The position numbers were made by a program, and so were the translations under genes. This document shows, in pieces, positions 1-9,309 of a DNA stretch of 64,000 nt. Location: contig NZ_BTPU01000035.1 of assembly GCF_036985595.1 (NCBI RefSeq), forward strand, positions 94,265 through 158,264, in the 5' to 3' direction. Numbering within the stretch: the stretch's first letter is position 1; each line of letters begins with the position of its first letter. The notes beneath the pieces were generated by a model. The model was not told the DNA's origin. It worked only from the letters and a program-made list of their open reading frames with translations, and did no database searches. Source of the stretch: Vallitalea maricola. GTDB taxonomy: Bacteria; Bacillota; Clostridia; Lachnospirales; Vallitaleaceae.

Positions 1-267
1 ATGTATTTTTTTTGCTAGTATAATCATACCGGCGCAGGTTCCCCATACGGGGAGTCCATTCTTGATGACTTCGTACATTTTACCCTTAATATCAGATTCA
101 TCCAATAATTTTCCTATTGAGGTACTTTCGCCTCCGGGGATAATTAAACCGTCAATGTCATTAAAATCTTTGCTATATCTAATTTCTTTTGTTTCAATAT
201 TTAATTTTTCTAATTTATTTATATGTTCAATGTAAGCTCCTTGTAATGCTAATACGCCAATTTTCAT
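1..267 (-). CDS. pdxT: PdxT, glutaminase subunit of PLP synthase (partial)
   Basis: Glutamine amidotransferase subunit that supplies ammonia to PdxS for pyridoxal 5'-phosphate synthesis. The gene runs off the left edge, so only the first 89 codons are present. The start (ATG read on the minus strand at 267) gives MKIGVLALQGAY, the usual PdxT opening. The GGEST motif and the CAGM motif around the catalytic cysteine are visible. It starts one base after the pdxS stop codon, so the two are one transcript and probably translationally coupled. The histidine/glutamate end of the triad lies outside the window. Confidence 0.96.
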   Translation of the reverse strand, partial: MKIGVLALQGAYIEHINKLEKLNIETKEIRYSKDFNDIDGLIIPGGESTSIGKLLDESDIKGKMYEVIKNGLPVWGTCAGMIILAKKIH

Positions 268-268
268 G

Positions 269-1147
269 TTACCAGCCTCTACTTGCGAGCTTTTCTTTTT
301 CTTCTAAGGATTCAACTGCAATTCCGCTCATTGGTTTACCTAAGTCTTCTGATAGTTTGGCTAGCTTAACTGGGTCATTATAGTAAGTTACTGCTTTGAC
401 AATGGCATCTGCTCTTTTTTCAGGATTATCTGATTTAAATATTCCAGAGCCCACGAATACGCCGTCACATCCTAATTGCATCATTAATGCGGCATCGGCA
501 GGTGTTGCGATACCCCCTGCTGCAAAGTTGACTACTGGAAGGTGATTATTTTCATGGATGTATTTTATTAGGTCATAAGGAGCTCCCATTTCTTTTGCGG
601 CATTCATTAGTTCTTCAGGATTCATTGAAGCTATTTTACTTATTTCGGACATCATTGTACGCATATGTTTTACTGCTTCTATAACATCTCCTGTACCTGC
701 TTCTCCTTTGGTTCTTATCATTGAAGCTCCTTCACCAATTCGTCTTAAGGCTTCACCAAGGTTTCTTGCACCACAAACAAAAGGTACTTTGAATTTTTGT
801 TTATCTATATGATAGAGATTATCTGCTGGTGTTAGAACCTCACTTTCATCAATATAATCTATTTCTAATGCTTCAAGGATTTGAGCCTCAACAAAATGAC
901 CTATTCTTACTTTAGCCATAACAGGTATGGATACCGCTTTTTGTATACCTTTTATCATTTTTGGGTCAGACATTCTAGCTATACCACCATCACGTCGTAT
1001 ATCTGCTGGTACTCTTTCTAAAGCCATAACGGCGCAGGCCCCTGCTTTTTCTGCTATAACTGCCTGTTCTGGAGTGGTTACATCCATTATAACTCCACCT
1101 TTTAGCATTTGAGCAAGATTTTTATTTAATTCATATCTTTCATTCAT
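269..1147 (-). CDS. pdxS: PdxS, pyridoxal 5'-phosphate synthase lyase subunit
   Basis: Synthase subunit of the DXP-independent vitamin B6 pathway; condenses ribose 5-phosphate, glyceraldehyde 3-phosphate and ammonia into PLP. The 292-residue protein is full length for the family and is a TIM barrel with the conserved segments GGVIMDVTTPEQA, VMALERVPADIR, VMAKVRIGH and the C-terminal GIATPADAA / GSGIFKS phosphate-binding region. The frame is open upstream for another 46 codons, but the start at 1147 (MNERYELNKNL) is preceded by a good GGAGG ribosome binding site and matches family N-termini. Operon with pdxT. Confidence 0.97.
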   Translation of the reverse strand: MNERYELNKNLAQMLKGGVIMDVTTPEQAVIAEKAGACAVMALERVPADIRRDGGIARMSDPKMIKGIQKAVSIPVMAKVRIGHFVEAQILEALEIDYIDESEVLTPADNLYHIDKQKFKVPFVCGARNLGEALRRIGEGASMIRTKGEAGTGDVIEAVKHMRTMMSEISKIASMNPEELMNAAKEMGAPYDLIKYIHENNHLPVVNFAAGGIATPADAALMMQLGCDGVFVGSGIFKSDNPEKRADAIVKAVTYYNDPVKLAKLSEDLGKPMSGIAVESLEEKEKLASRGW

Positions 1148-1299
1148 ATTATATATCCTCCAATTAATTAAGTTTTCATAATCATTGAAATAATTATTAT
1201 AGTAATAATATATTATAATACTGTATATTTTAAAAGGAACAGTTTGGTGTTTTTTCTGATGGTCAGTTTGTAATACTTCGAGCAAAATGAAAAAAAGTA

Positions 1300-1338
1300 T
1301 TGATATAGATTAAATTGTAATGTATACTATCAGTATAC
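1300..1338 (+). promoter_or_regulatory. Promoter with overlapping palindromic operator
   Basis: TTGATA (1300-1305), 17-base spacer, TATACT (1323-1328). A perfect inverted repeat GTATACT-ATC-AGTATAC (1322-1338) covers the -10 element. It precedes a three-gene operon that encodes a TetR regulator, so it is a candidate autoregulatory operator. The promoter elements and repeat are seen directly; the link to the TetR protein is inference. Confidence 0.65.
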
Positions 1339-1371
1339 TTAGTAAACCAATAGTGGAGGAAGGTAGATAAA

Positions 1372-2112
1372 ATGAAAAAATACAGAAAAGCAATAAGAGT
1401 TTTAATGGTATTTGTAGTAGGGATTATTGTAATAATAACATTGCTTAATCTAAAGGCTAACAATCAAAAAAGACGCATTACTAATTCGGGAGATATTAAG
1501 ATTATATGTAACAAGGATAAGGAAGAACAATATGTAACAATTAATATTGAAAAAGGAGTTGAATTTGCAGGTCTTTCCACAGGAATAATTAAATTTGCTG
1601 TAACGCCTCAATATGCTATATGGATTGAAGATATAGAAGGTAACTATCTAGAAACCTTGTATGTTACTGAAAAGATATCAAAAATAAAAAGGAAATCAGC
1701 TTTACCTGTTTATATGAAAATCCTATCCAATGAAGGTATAGAGGTGGATGATATATCAGGTGCAAGTATTACAAGTAGTATTAAAACTAATCCAATAAGT
1801 GTTGATGGCATTGACAGGAAAAAATTCAAGATATTTATGGAAGTAAATAATTCATATGATTACAATGATGTGTATAAGGAAAATTTAGCTATAGGTGATA
1901 AAGGGTATAATACGGATTATTGCGGGCAGCCAGCAGTTATATATTATGCTGAAGTAGATTTAGATAAGAATAATACTTATACTTTAGAACCAATAGGACA
2001 TAGTGATCCCACAGGGGAAAGCGCTAATATAATTTATGAACTGGACTCTATAGAAGGAGCTTTAAATATTGTAAAGAAAGTAGATATTGAATTTTATAAA
2101 AGGGGTAAATAG
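1372..2112 (+). CDS. Exported/membrane-anchored DUF2271-like protein
   Basis: 246 residues with one N-terminal hydrophobic segment (about residues 9-26, after a basic MKKYRK start), then a soluble extracytoplasmic domain. The central part (YAIWIEDIEGNYLETLYVTE, then LPVYMK, then DDISGASIT) has the pattern I associate with DUF2271 / FMN-binding-adjacent periplasmic proteins, often encoded near redox proteins. The start follows a GGAGGAAGG ribosome binding site. It is the first gene of an operon with a TetR regulator (3-base gap) and a nitroreductase. Function is not known; family assignment is moderate. Confidence 0.6.
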   Translation: MKKYRKAIRVLMVFVVGIIVIITLLNLKANNQKRRITNSGDIKIICNKDKEEQYVTINIEKGVEFAGLSTGIIKFAVTPQYAIWIEDIEGNYLETLYVTEKISKIKRKSALPVYMKILSNEGIEVDDISGASITSSIKTNPISVDGIDRKKFKIFMEVNNSYDYNDVYKENLAIGDKGYNTDYCGQPAVIYYAEVDLDKNNTYTLEPIGHSDPTGESANIIYELDSIEGALNIVKKVDIEFYKRGK

Positions 2113-2114
2113 TC

Positions 2115-2744
2115 ATGTTGACAAGAGTGGAAAGAGAAAAACAAATAAGACGTGAGAGTATTATTGATTGTGCTGAAAGACTTTTTAATCTAAAAGGCTA
2201 CCAGCAGACTACAATGAATGAAATAGCAATGGAATCAGAATTTACCAAAAGAACAATATATAAATATTTTACTAGTAAACAAGAAATATATTATGAAATC
2301 GCATATAGAGCATTTAAAGCATTGAAAGATTACACTGATAATATTCTTTATGAAAAAAATGTCAATGGATATGAAAAGACACTAATTTTTGCAAAACGAT
2401 ATGTAGAATTTCTAAGAACAAACGAGTTGTATTGTAAGATTATGTTAGAAATGAAGTCAGCACAAGTTCAATTAACTAAAGAGGAGAGTCAGTTATTTCA
2501 AGAAACAGATGCTGTAGCTAGTGAAATTATTATCGGTAAAATAATTGAAGAAGGTATAAAAGATGGGAGTATTATAAAAACTTGTACCAGTTTTGAACTT
2601 AGTTTTATGCTTTGGGGTGCTATTAGTGGAATAGTGGCTATTGCTCATAGTAAGAGGAAAATAATAGAAGAAAATACTAATAAGACATCAGATGACTTTA
2701 TTTATAAATCAGTTCAAGGAATAGTAAAGACATTAAAAGCATAA
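2115..2744 (+). CDS. TetR/AcrR family transcriptional regulator
   Basis: 209 residues. The N-terminal helix-turn-helix (about residues 10-56) reads ESIIDCAERLFNLKGYQQTT, then MNEIAMESEFTKRTIYKYF and TSKQEIYYEI, a typical TetR DNA-binding domain. The C-terminal part is a helical ligand-binding domain whose ligand cannot be told from sequence. It starts two bases after the stop of the upstream gene and is followed by a nitroreductase, so it probably controls this operon, possibly through the palindrome at 1322-1338. Confidence 0.93.
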   Translation: MLTRVEREKQIRRESIIDCAERLFNLKGYQQTTMNEIAMESEFTKRTIYKYFTSKQEIYYEIAYRAFKALKDYTDNILYEKNVNGYEKTLIFAKRYVEFLRTNELYCKIMLEMKSAQVQLTKEESQLFQETDAVASEIIIGKIIEEGIKDGSIIKTCTSFELSFMLWGAISGIVAIAHSKRKIIEENTNKTSDDFIYKSVQGIVKTLKA

Positions 2745-2772
2745 AAAATAAACTAAGGATGGTGACTTTAAT

Positions 2773-3537
2773 ATGGATACTATTTATAAAAGGTATTCTG
2801 TTAGAAAGTATTTAAAAGAAGGATTAAGCAGTAGACAACAGGATTTAATGGATCATAAAATTAATGCTATTAAAGAACAAGGGCTATTTGGTAATGAGAT
2901 TACCATACACCTAATCAAGCCGAATATTAAACAATTTAAACTTAGTTATGGTAGAATACAAGGAATGGCAGGATATATGTATGGTTATGTCGAGAAAACA
3001 ATTAAAGGTTATATTGATTATGGTTATGTTATGGAAAAAAAACTTTTAGAGATGACTAAGAAGGATATAGGAACTTGTTGGCTTGGTGGAACTTATAATA
3101 AAAATTATTTTAATTCAATTGATGAAGTTGATAATAAAAGTATTCCAGCTGTTATTTCCTACGGCAGAAATAAGAAAAAAAAAGACAATAAGACTAGGAA
3201 ACGTAAGGTATTTGAAGATATGTTTTTTGAAGATGAGCTGGACAAACCACTAATTCTCAATAAGGCTGATAAATTATATCCTGCATTTGAGGCTTTAAGA
3301 TTAGCGCCATCAGCGCTTAATAAGCAACCATGGAGATTGGTGAAAAAGGATAGCGTTATTCATTTTTACCAATATATTAAAAAACAAGAATTTAACATAA
3401 GTAATATTGATATGGGAATAGGAATCGCCCATTTTGAATATGGTTTAAATATTAATAATGTTCCTTATAAATGGTTTAAAGGAATGGTTGAAGGAACTAG
3501 TCAATATATGTATCATATAAGCGTAGAGATATGTTGA
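2773..3537 (+). CDS. Nitroreductase family protein (TM1586-type)
   Basis: 254 residues. Two half-domains typical of the TM1586 nitroreductase group can be seen: an N-terminal RYSVRKYLKEG FMN-binding start and a second half with YPAFEALRLAPSALNKQPWRLV, where the SALNKQPW stretch is the recurrent flavin contact. It should bind FMN and reduce an unidentified substrate with NAD(P)H. Third gene of the operon with the DUF2271-like protein and the TetR regulator, suggesting a redox or detoxification role. A ribosome binding site AAGGATGGTG precedes the ATG. Confidence 0.85.
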   Translation: MDTIYKRYSVRKYLKEGLSSRQQDLMDHKINAIKEQGLFGNEITIHLIKPNIKQFKLSYGRIQGMAGYMYGYVEKTIKGYIDYGYVMEKKLLEMTKKDIGTCWLGGTYNKNYFNSIDEVDNKSIPAVISYGRNKKKKDNKTRKRKVFEDMFFEDELDKPLILNKADKLYPAFEALRLAPSALNKQPWRLVKKDSVIHFYQYIKKQEFNISNIDMGIGIAHFEYGLNINNVPYKWFKGMVEGTSQYMYHISVEIC

Positions 3538-3631
3538 TGCTGATAAAAAATGATAGAGAGTCACATAATAAAAAGCTCTTAAAACCTTTAACAAAAAAAA
3601 CGAAAAGTAACTTTCAAATGCAAGAGTTATT

Positions 3632-3668
3632 GTCATTTTCCACTTTGGAATTAGACAATGACTTTTTT
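3632..3668 (+). terminator. Probable intrinsic terminator after the nitroreductase operon
   Basis: GTCATT (3632-3637) pairs with AATGAC (3657-3662); a smaller inner stem TTCC/GGAA sits inside. A run of T follows (3663-3668). The internal bulge makes the stem weaker than a textbook terminator. Confidence 0.55.
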
Positions 3669-3700
3669 ATTTAACTCAATATAATATTGGATAAATTTTG

Positions 3701-3718
3701 TGCAAACATATGTTTGCA
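3701..3718 (+). promoter_or_regulatory. LexA (SOS) box upstream of uvrBA
   Basis: A perfect 18-base palindrome, TGCAAACATATGTTTGCA. The core CAAACATATGTTTG differs from the Bacillus-type LexA/DinR box CGAACATATGTTCG only in the G/C next to the outer base of each half. Its right half forms the -35 element of the promoter at 3713-3741, and the downstream genes are uvrB and uvrA, classic SOS genes. LexA itself is not in the window. Confidence 0.8.
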
Positions 3719-3741
3719 TTTTTTTGCTAATATGATATAAT
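3713..3741 (+). promoter_or_regulatory. uvrBA promoter
   Basis: TTTGCA (3713-3718), 17-base spacer, TATAAT (3736-3741). The -35 lies inside the LexA-type palindrome, so bound LexA would block RNA polymerase. The predicted leader is about 170 bases long, unusually long for this gene. Confidence 0.75.
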
Positions 3742-3857
3742 AGTTAAGACTAAAATAATGATTGTATTATACATATATATATTATGTTTTTGATAATTGG
3801 TATAAGATGGTAATTATTTTTATTTAACTTATAATATTAGCTTAATAAGATTGAATT

Positions 3858-3883
3858 AATTATCTTTAAAGTCAAAGATAATT
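3858..3883 (+). repeat. Inverted repeat in the uvrB leader
   Basis: AATTATCTTT and AAAGATAATT form a perfect 10-base stem around a six-base loop, 36 bases before the uvrB start codon. No T-run follows, so it is not a terminator. It may be an mRNA-stabilising hairpin or a protein site. Nothing else is recognisable between 3742 and 3919. Confidence 0.5.
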
Positions 3884-3919
3884 GATTTAATATGCAAATA
3901 ATGAGATAGAGGTGATAAT

Positions 3920-5908
3920 ATGTCAAAATTTGAAATTCATTCAAAGTTTAATCCTACAGGAGATCAACCTCAAGCTATTAAGAAATTGGCTAAGGGATTT
4001 AAAGATGGTAAAAAATTCGAGACTTTACTAGGGGTGACAGGTTCAGGAAAAACATTCACTATGGCGCATATTATAAAAGAATTAAAAAAACCTACTTTGA
4101 TTATGGCGCATAATAAAACATTAGCAGCCCAACTGTATAGTGAATTCAAAGAGTTTTTTCCAAATAATGCTGTTGAATACTTTGTTAGTTATTATGATTA
4201 TTATCAACCGGAAGCATATGTCCCTCATACAGATACTTTTATAGAAAAAGACTCATCAATCAATGAAGAAATAGATAAACTTAGACACTCAGCTACAGCA
4301 TCATTAGCAGAGAGAGACGATGTCATTATTGTAGCTAGTGTATCATGTATATATGGACTTGGTAGTCCAATAGATTACAAAAATATGGTACTTTCCTTAA
4401 GACCCGGTATGACAAAAGATAGGGATGAAATATTGAGGAAACTAGTAGATATTCAATATATGAGAAATGATATGAACTTTGTCCGAGGTACTTTTAGAGT
4501 TAGAGGAGATGTCATTGAAGTATTCCCTGCGGCTTCTTCTGATAGAGCAGTAAGAATTGAATTATTTGGAGATGAAATAGATAGGATAACAGAAATTAAT
4601 GTGATTACTGGTGAAATACTAGGTTATATGGAACATATAGCCATATTTCCTGCGTCTCATTATGTAATTGAAACAGATAAAATAGAAAGAGCTATCAATT
4701 CTATAGAAAAAGAAAAAACAGAAGTAGTTAAGTCATTTAGAGAAAAAGACAAGTTATTAGAAGCTCAAAGAATTGCTCAAAGAACTAATTATGATGTGGA
4801 AATGATTAGAGAAACAGGATTCTGTTCAGGTATAGAAAACTACTCAAGGCATTTAACTGGTTTACCACCAGGGGCTCCTCCACATACTCTTTTTGATTAT
4901 TTTCCTGATGACTTTTTACTTATTATAGATGAATCTCATATGACGGTTCCACAAGTAAGAGGTATGTATGCAGGTGACCAGTCAAGAAAATCAACTTTGG
5001 TAGAGTATGGATTTAGATTACCCTCAGCTAAAGATAATAGACCTCTTAATTTCCAAGAATTCGAAAGTAAGTTGAATCAAGTATTATTTGTTTCAGCAAC
5101 GCCAGGACCATATGAATATGATCATAAGCAGTTAATAGCAGAACAGATAATTAGACCTACAGGTCTGTTAGACCCTAAGATAGAAGTTAAACCAGTAAAA
5201 GGTCAAATAGATGATTTAATATCCAATGTTAATAAAGAAATCGAAAATAAAAATAAAGTATTGATTACAACCTTAACAAAAAGAATGGCTGAGGACTTAA
5301 CAGATTATATGAAAGAATCAGGTATACGTGTTAGGTACTTACACTCAGATATAGATACCCTTGAAAGAATTGAGATAGTACGTGATCTCAGGATGGATGT
5401 TTTTGATGTTCTTATAGGTATTAACTTGCTTAGAGAAGGATTAGATATACCAGAGATTAGTTTAGTAGCTATACTTGATGCAGATAAAGAAGGTTTTCTG
5501 CGTTCTGAAACTGCATTAATTCAGACAGTAGGACGTGCTGCAAGAAATGTTGAAGGTAAAGTTATCATGTATGCAGACATTATTACTGATAGTATGGATA
5601 GAGCTATTAGCGAAACTAATAGAAGAAGAAGTATTCAGGAAAAGTACAATAAAGAACATAATATAATACCTAAAACCATTAGTAAACCTGTAAGAGATAT
5701 TATTCGTATAACTCAGGTTGCAGAATCCGAGGCAACTTATGAATTAACGAAAGATCCTGAATCTATGAGTAAAGAAGAATTAGAGGTCAAAATACTGAAA
5801 TGTTCAAAAGATATGAAACAGGCTGCTATGGACTTGCAATTTGAAAGAGCTGCACAGTTAAGAGATGAATTATACGAATTAAAAAAACAATTAAATACAC
5901 TGAATTAA
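3920..5908 (+). CDS. uvrB: UvrB, excinuclease ABC subunit B
   Basis: Damage-verification helicase of nucleotide excision repair; receives DNA from UvrA and recruits UvrC. 662 residues, normal length. Visible: Walker A GVTGSGKT (about 38-45), the beta-hairpin region YYDYYQPEAYVP that clamps DNA, Walker B/DESH (IIDESHMTVPQ), helicase motifs VGRAARN and the C-terminal UVR motif (QAAMDLQFERAAQLRDEL) that binds UvrC. Ribosome binding site AGAGGTGAT. uvrA follows after 76 bases; both are likely SOS-induced through the LexA-type box at 3701. Confidence 0.99.
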   Translation: MSKFEIHSKFNPTGDQPQAIKKLAKGFKDGKKFETLLGVTGSGKTFTMAHIIKELKKPTLIMAHNKTLAAQLYSEFKEFFPNNAVEYFVSYYDYYQPEAYVPHTDTFIEKDSSINEEIDKLRHSATASLAERDDVIIVASVSCIYGLGSPIDYKNMVLSLRPGMTKDRDEILRKLVDIQYMRNDMNFVRGTFRVRGDVIEVFPAASSDRAVRIELFGDEIDRITEINVITGEILGYMEHIAIFPASHYVIETDKIERAINSIEKEKTEVVKSFREKDKLLEAQRIAQRTNYDVEMIRETGFCSGIENYSRHLTGLPPGAPPHTLFDYFPDDFLLIIDESHMTVPQVRGMYAGDQSRKSTLVEYGFRLPSAKDNRPLNFQEFESKLNQVLFVSATPGPYEYDHKQLIAEQIIRPTGLLDPKIEVKPVKGQIDDLISNVNKEIENKNKVLITTLTKRMAEDLTDYMKESGIRVRYLHSDIDTLERIEIVRDLRMDVFDVLIGINLLREGLDIPEISLVAILDADKEGFLRSETALIQTVGRAARNVEGKVIMYADIITDSMDRAISETNRRRSIQEKYNKEHNIIPKTISKPVRDIIRITQVAESEATYELTKDPESMSKEELEVKILKCSKDMKQAAMDLQFERAAQLRDELYELKKQLNTLN

Positions 5909-5984
5909 ACTTTGCTCATATTTAATTCAATTACTATATATTACAATTAAAAATTGTATCATCATAAATTATAAGAGGTGGCGT

Positions 5985-8816
5985 ATGGGAAAAGATGTAA
6001 TCACCATAAAAGGTGCAAGAGAACATAATTTAAAGAACGTAGACTTAACTATTCCAAGAGATAAATTTGTTGTATTTACTGGACTTAGTGGTTCAGGGAA
6101 ATCTTCTTTAGCATTTGATACAATATATGCTGAGGGGCAAAGAAGATATGTAGAATCATTATCTGCCTATGCAAGACAGTTTTTGGGTCAAATGGAAAAA
6201 CCGGATGTTGATAATATAGAAGGTCTATCACCTGCTATATCAATAGATCAAAAGACTACAAGCAGGAATCCAAGATCAACAGTAGGAACAGTTACAGAGA
6301 TATATGATTACTTAAGATTGCTTTATGCTAGAGTAGGAATACCTCATTGTCCAAAATGTGGAAAAGTTATCAATAGACAAACAGTTGACCAAATGGTAGA
6401 TGTAATAATGAAATTACCAGAAAGAACTAAGATAATGATAATGGCTCCAGTAGTAAGAGGCAGAAAAGGTCAACATATCAAACTTCTAGATCAGGCTAAG
6501 AAGAGTGGATATGTAAGAGCTAAGATAGATGGCAACATGTATGAATTATCAGAAGAAATACTTTTGGAAAAAAATAAAAAGCATACTATAGAAATAGTGA
6601 TTGACAGATTGATAGTAAGAGAAGGAATAGAAAAAAGATTGACTGATTCTATTGAAACAGTTATGAAATTGACTGGTGGATTGCTAGTTATTGATGTAAT
6701 TGATGGACAACCAATGTCATTCAGTCAAAACTTTTCATGTCCTGACTGTAATATAAGTATAGATGAAATTGAACCAAGACTATTTTCATTCAATAACCCT
6801 TTCGGTGCTTGTCCAGAATGTCATGGTTTAGGTTTCAAAATGAAATTTGACCCTGAATTAATTATTCCTAATCCCAAATTAAGTATAGTAGATGGTGCTA
6901 TTGTTGCTCCAGGCTGGGCATCGGCTTCTAATGAAGAAAGTTATGTAAGAAGAATGTTTGAAGCATTAGGGAAAAAATATAAGTTTAAGATTACTACACC
7001 ATATGAAAAATATTCTGAAGAAGTAAAAGATATTATTATGTATGGTACCAAAGGCGAGAAATTCATAGTCAAGTACAAATCAGATAAAGGTATGGGACAA
7101 TATGAAACTGTATTTGAAGGATTGGTTCAAAGTCTCCATCGTAGATACAAAGAGACAACATCTGATTATATGAAACAAGAATATGAATCATTTATGACCA
7201 ATACCCCATGTAATGTTTGTAATGGTGCAAGATTGAATCCTATAGCATTAGCAGTTACACTTGGAGGTAAAAACATATCACAGATAACAGAGATGTCAAT
7301 AAGAGATATCAAAGATTTCTTTGATAATATAAAATTAACTGAAAGGCAGCTTATAATTGGGGAACAAATTCTAAAAGAAGTTAATGCTAGAATTGGATTC
7401 CTAGTAAATGTGGGGCTTGATTACCTGTCACTATCTCGTTCAGCGGGGACACTGTCAGGTGGAGAAGCTCAGAGAATTAGATTAGCTACACAAATAGGGT
7501 CTGGATTAGTAGGTGTGGTATATATTTTAGACGAACCTAGCATAGGATTGCACCAGAGGGATAATGAAAAATTACTGCATACATTGAAAAGACTAAAAAA
7601 TCTAGGAAACACTTTGATTGTAGTGGAACATGACGAAGAAACCATGTTTGAAGCAGATTATATAGTAGATATTGGTCCAAGAGCAGGAGAGCATGGCGGT
7701 GAAATTGTTGCTGAAGGTACAGCAGAAGAAATAATGAAGATTGAGGATTCAATAACTGGTGCATATCTAAGTGGAAGAAAGAAAGTGGAAGTTCCACAAG
7801 TTAGAAGAGCTACTAACGGAAAATGGATTAATATAAAAGGTGCTTCACAAAATAATTTAAAGAATATCAATATAGATATTCCTCTTGGGATTTTTACTTG
7901 TGTTACAGGAGTTTCAGGCTCTGGTAAAAGCTCTTTCGTAAATGAAATATTATATAAGAGACTGGCTAGAGACTTGAACAGAGCAAAGATGAAACCTGGT
8001 AAACATAAGAATATGTTAGGATTAGAACATCTAGATAAAGTAATAGCTATAGATCAATCGCCTATTGGTAGAACGCCTAGGTCTAACCCTGCTACTTATA
8101 CAGGAGTTTTTGACCATATTAGAGATATATTTGCAAGTACAGCTGAAGCTAAAATGAGAGGATATCAAAAAGGAAGATTTAGTTTCAATGTAAAAGGTGG
8201 TCGTTGTGAAGCCTGTAAAGGTGATGGTATAATCAAGATAGAGATGCATTTTTTACCAGATGTTTATGTACCATGTGAAGTTTGCCATGGTAAAAGATAT
8301 AATAGGGAAACATTAGAAGTTAAATATAAAGGTAAAAATATATCAGAAGTCTTGAATATGACAGTTGAAGAAGCTCTTACCTTTTTTGAAAATATACCTA
8401 GGATCAAGAAAAAACTTCAAACACTCTATGATGTTGGATTATCATATATTAGATTAGGACAACCATCAACAACATTGTCAGGAGGAGAAGCACAAAGGGT
8501 TAAACTGGCTACTGAATTAAGTAAAAGAAGCACAGGTAAAACCATGTATATACTCGATGAACCAACAACTGGTCTCCATTTTGAAGATGTTAATAAATTG
8601 ATTACAATATTGCAACGTTTAGTTGATGGAGGAAATTCGGTTCTTGTAATTGAACATAACCTGGATGTTATCAAAACTGCAGACTATATTATAGATTTAG
8701 GACCAGAAGGTGGCGACAAAGGTGGTCTGGTTATAGCAAAAGGAACACCGGAAAAAGTAGTAAAGTGTAAAAAGTCTTATACTGGTAAATTCCTAAAGAA
8801 AGTTTTAAATAAATAA
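5985..8816 (+). CDS. uvrA: UvrA, excinuclease ABC subunit A
   Basis: DNA-damage sensor ATPase of nucleotide excision repair. 943 residues, full length, with two ABC-type ATPase modules: Walker A GLSGSGKSSLAFDT near the N-terminus and GVSGSGKSSFVNEIL in the second half, with signatures LSRSAGTLSGGEAQRIRLA and GQPSTTLSGGEAQRVKLA. Zinc-binding CxxC pairs are present (CPKC, CPDC/CPEC, CEAC/CEVC). It lies directly downstream of uvrB. Start at the ATG behind AAGAGGTGGCG. uvrC is not in the window. Confidence 0.99.
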   Translation: MGKDVITIKGAREHNLKNVDLTIPRDKFVVFTGLSGSGKSSLAFDTIYAEGQRRYVESLSAYARQFLGQMEKPDVDNIEGLSPAISIDQKTTSRNPRSTVGTVTEIYDYLRLLYARVGIPHCPKCGKVINRQTVDQMVDVIMKLPERTKIMIMAPVVRGRKGQHIKLLDQAKKSGYVRAKIDGNMYELSEEILLEKNKKHTIEIVIDRLIVREGIEKRLTDSIETVMKLTGGLLVIDVIDGQPMSFSQNFSCPDCNISIDEIEPRLFSFNNPFGACPECHGLGFKMKFDPELIIPNPKLSIVDGAIVAPGWASASNEESYVRRMFEALGKKYKFKITTPYEKYSEEVKDIIMYGTKGEKFIVKYKSDKGMGQYETVFEGLVQSLHRRYKETTSDYMKQEYESFMTNTPCNVCNGARLNPIALAVTLGGKNISQITEMSIRDIKDFFDNIKLTERQLIIGEQILKEVNARIGFLVNVGLDYLSLSRSAGTLSGGEAQRIRLATQIGSGLVGVVYILDEPSIGLHQRDNEKLLHTLKRLKNLGNTLIVVEHDEETMFEADYIVDIGPRAGEHGGEIVAEGTAEEIMKIEDSITGAYLSGRKKVEVPQVRRATNGKWINIKGASQNNLKNINIDIPLGIFTCVTGVSGSGKSSFVNEILYKRLARDLNRAKMKPGKHKNMLGLEHLDKVIAIDQSPIGRTPRSNPATYTGVFDHIRDIFASTAEAKMRGYQKGRFSFNVKGGRCEACKGDGIIKIEMHFLPDVYVPCEVCHGKRYNRETLEVKYKGKNISEVLNMTVEEALTFFENIPRIKKKLQTLYDVGLSYIRLGQPSTTLSGGEAQRVKLATELSKRSTGKTMYILDEPTTGLHFEDVNKLITILQRLVDGGNSVLVIEHNLDVIKTADYIIDLGPEGGDKGGLVIAKGTPEKVVKCKKSYTGKFLKKVLNK

Positions 8817-8824
8817 TTTAATAC

Positions 8825-8880
8825 AACCGTTAATAATATATAAACTATCATAATTAATATATTATTAGCGGTTTTTATTT
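8825..8880 (+). terminator. Intrinsic terminator of uvrBA
   Basis: A 17-base arm starting AACCGTTAATAATATAT pairs with ATATATTATTAGCGGTT (one T-G wobble), followed by TTTTTATTTT. Between it and about 9140 the sequence is AT-rich with no gene that I can see. Confidence 0.85.
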
Positions 8881-9143
8881 TACGTAAGTTAAATTATACT
8901 ATTAAAATTAACCGATTGAATATAATTACTTATTTAACCAAAGAAAACTGATTATTTGAATTAAATTAATAAGATTTATTTTATTGGATCATTTATGATG
9001 TTAATTTTAAAAATAATTATTTCACAATATTTAATATAAAAAAGTTAAAAAACTAATATTCTTAATGAAAAAAACAAGATGAAACTAGTAAATAGAACTA
9101 ATTTTAGATGGAAGTAATTTACTTAATATATTGCGTTTTTTTG

Positions 9144-9171
9144 TTGAAAAACTCTATTTTCATGGTATAAT
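9144..9171 (+). promoter_or_regulatory. Upstream promoter candidate for the PHP gene
   Basis: TTGAAA (9144-9149), 16-base spacer, TATAAT (9166-9171) with an extended -10 (TGg directly before TATAAT). Confidence 0.6.
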
Positions 9172-9209
9172 AAAAAGTGTTATAAAAAACAATAGTAGAA
9201 TATAGTTTC

Positions 9210-9238
9210 TTTACATTTATTTCTGTTTTTGTTATAAT
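9210..9238 (+). promoter_or_regulatory. Second promoter candidate for the PHP gene
   Basis: TTTACA (9210-9215), 17-base spacer, TATAAT (9233-9238). It would give a leader of about 65 bases before the ATG at 9310, and supports that ATG rather than the in-frame GTG at 9250 as the start. Confidence 0.65.
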
Positions 9239-9309
9239 AACAGGGATGTGTGTTTGTCAAAATTGATAAAATATTAACAAAAAATATAGACTATATTTGG
9301 AGCGGATTT

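Noticed and set aside
9250..9309. Upstream GTG start of the PHP gene
   Set aside because: The region lies between promoter elements and the ribosome binding site of the ATG at 9310; added residues do not resemble the PHP domain.
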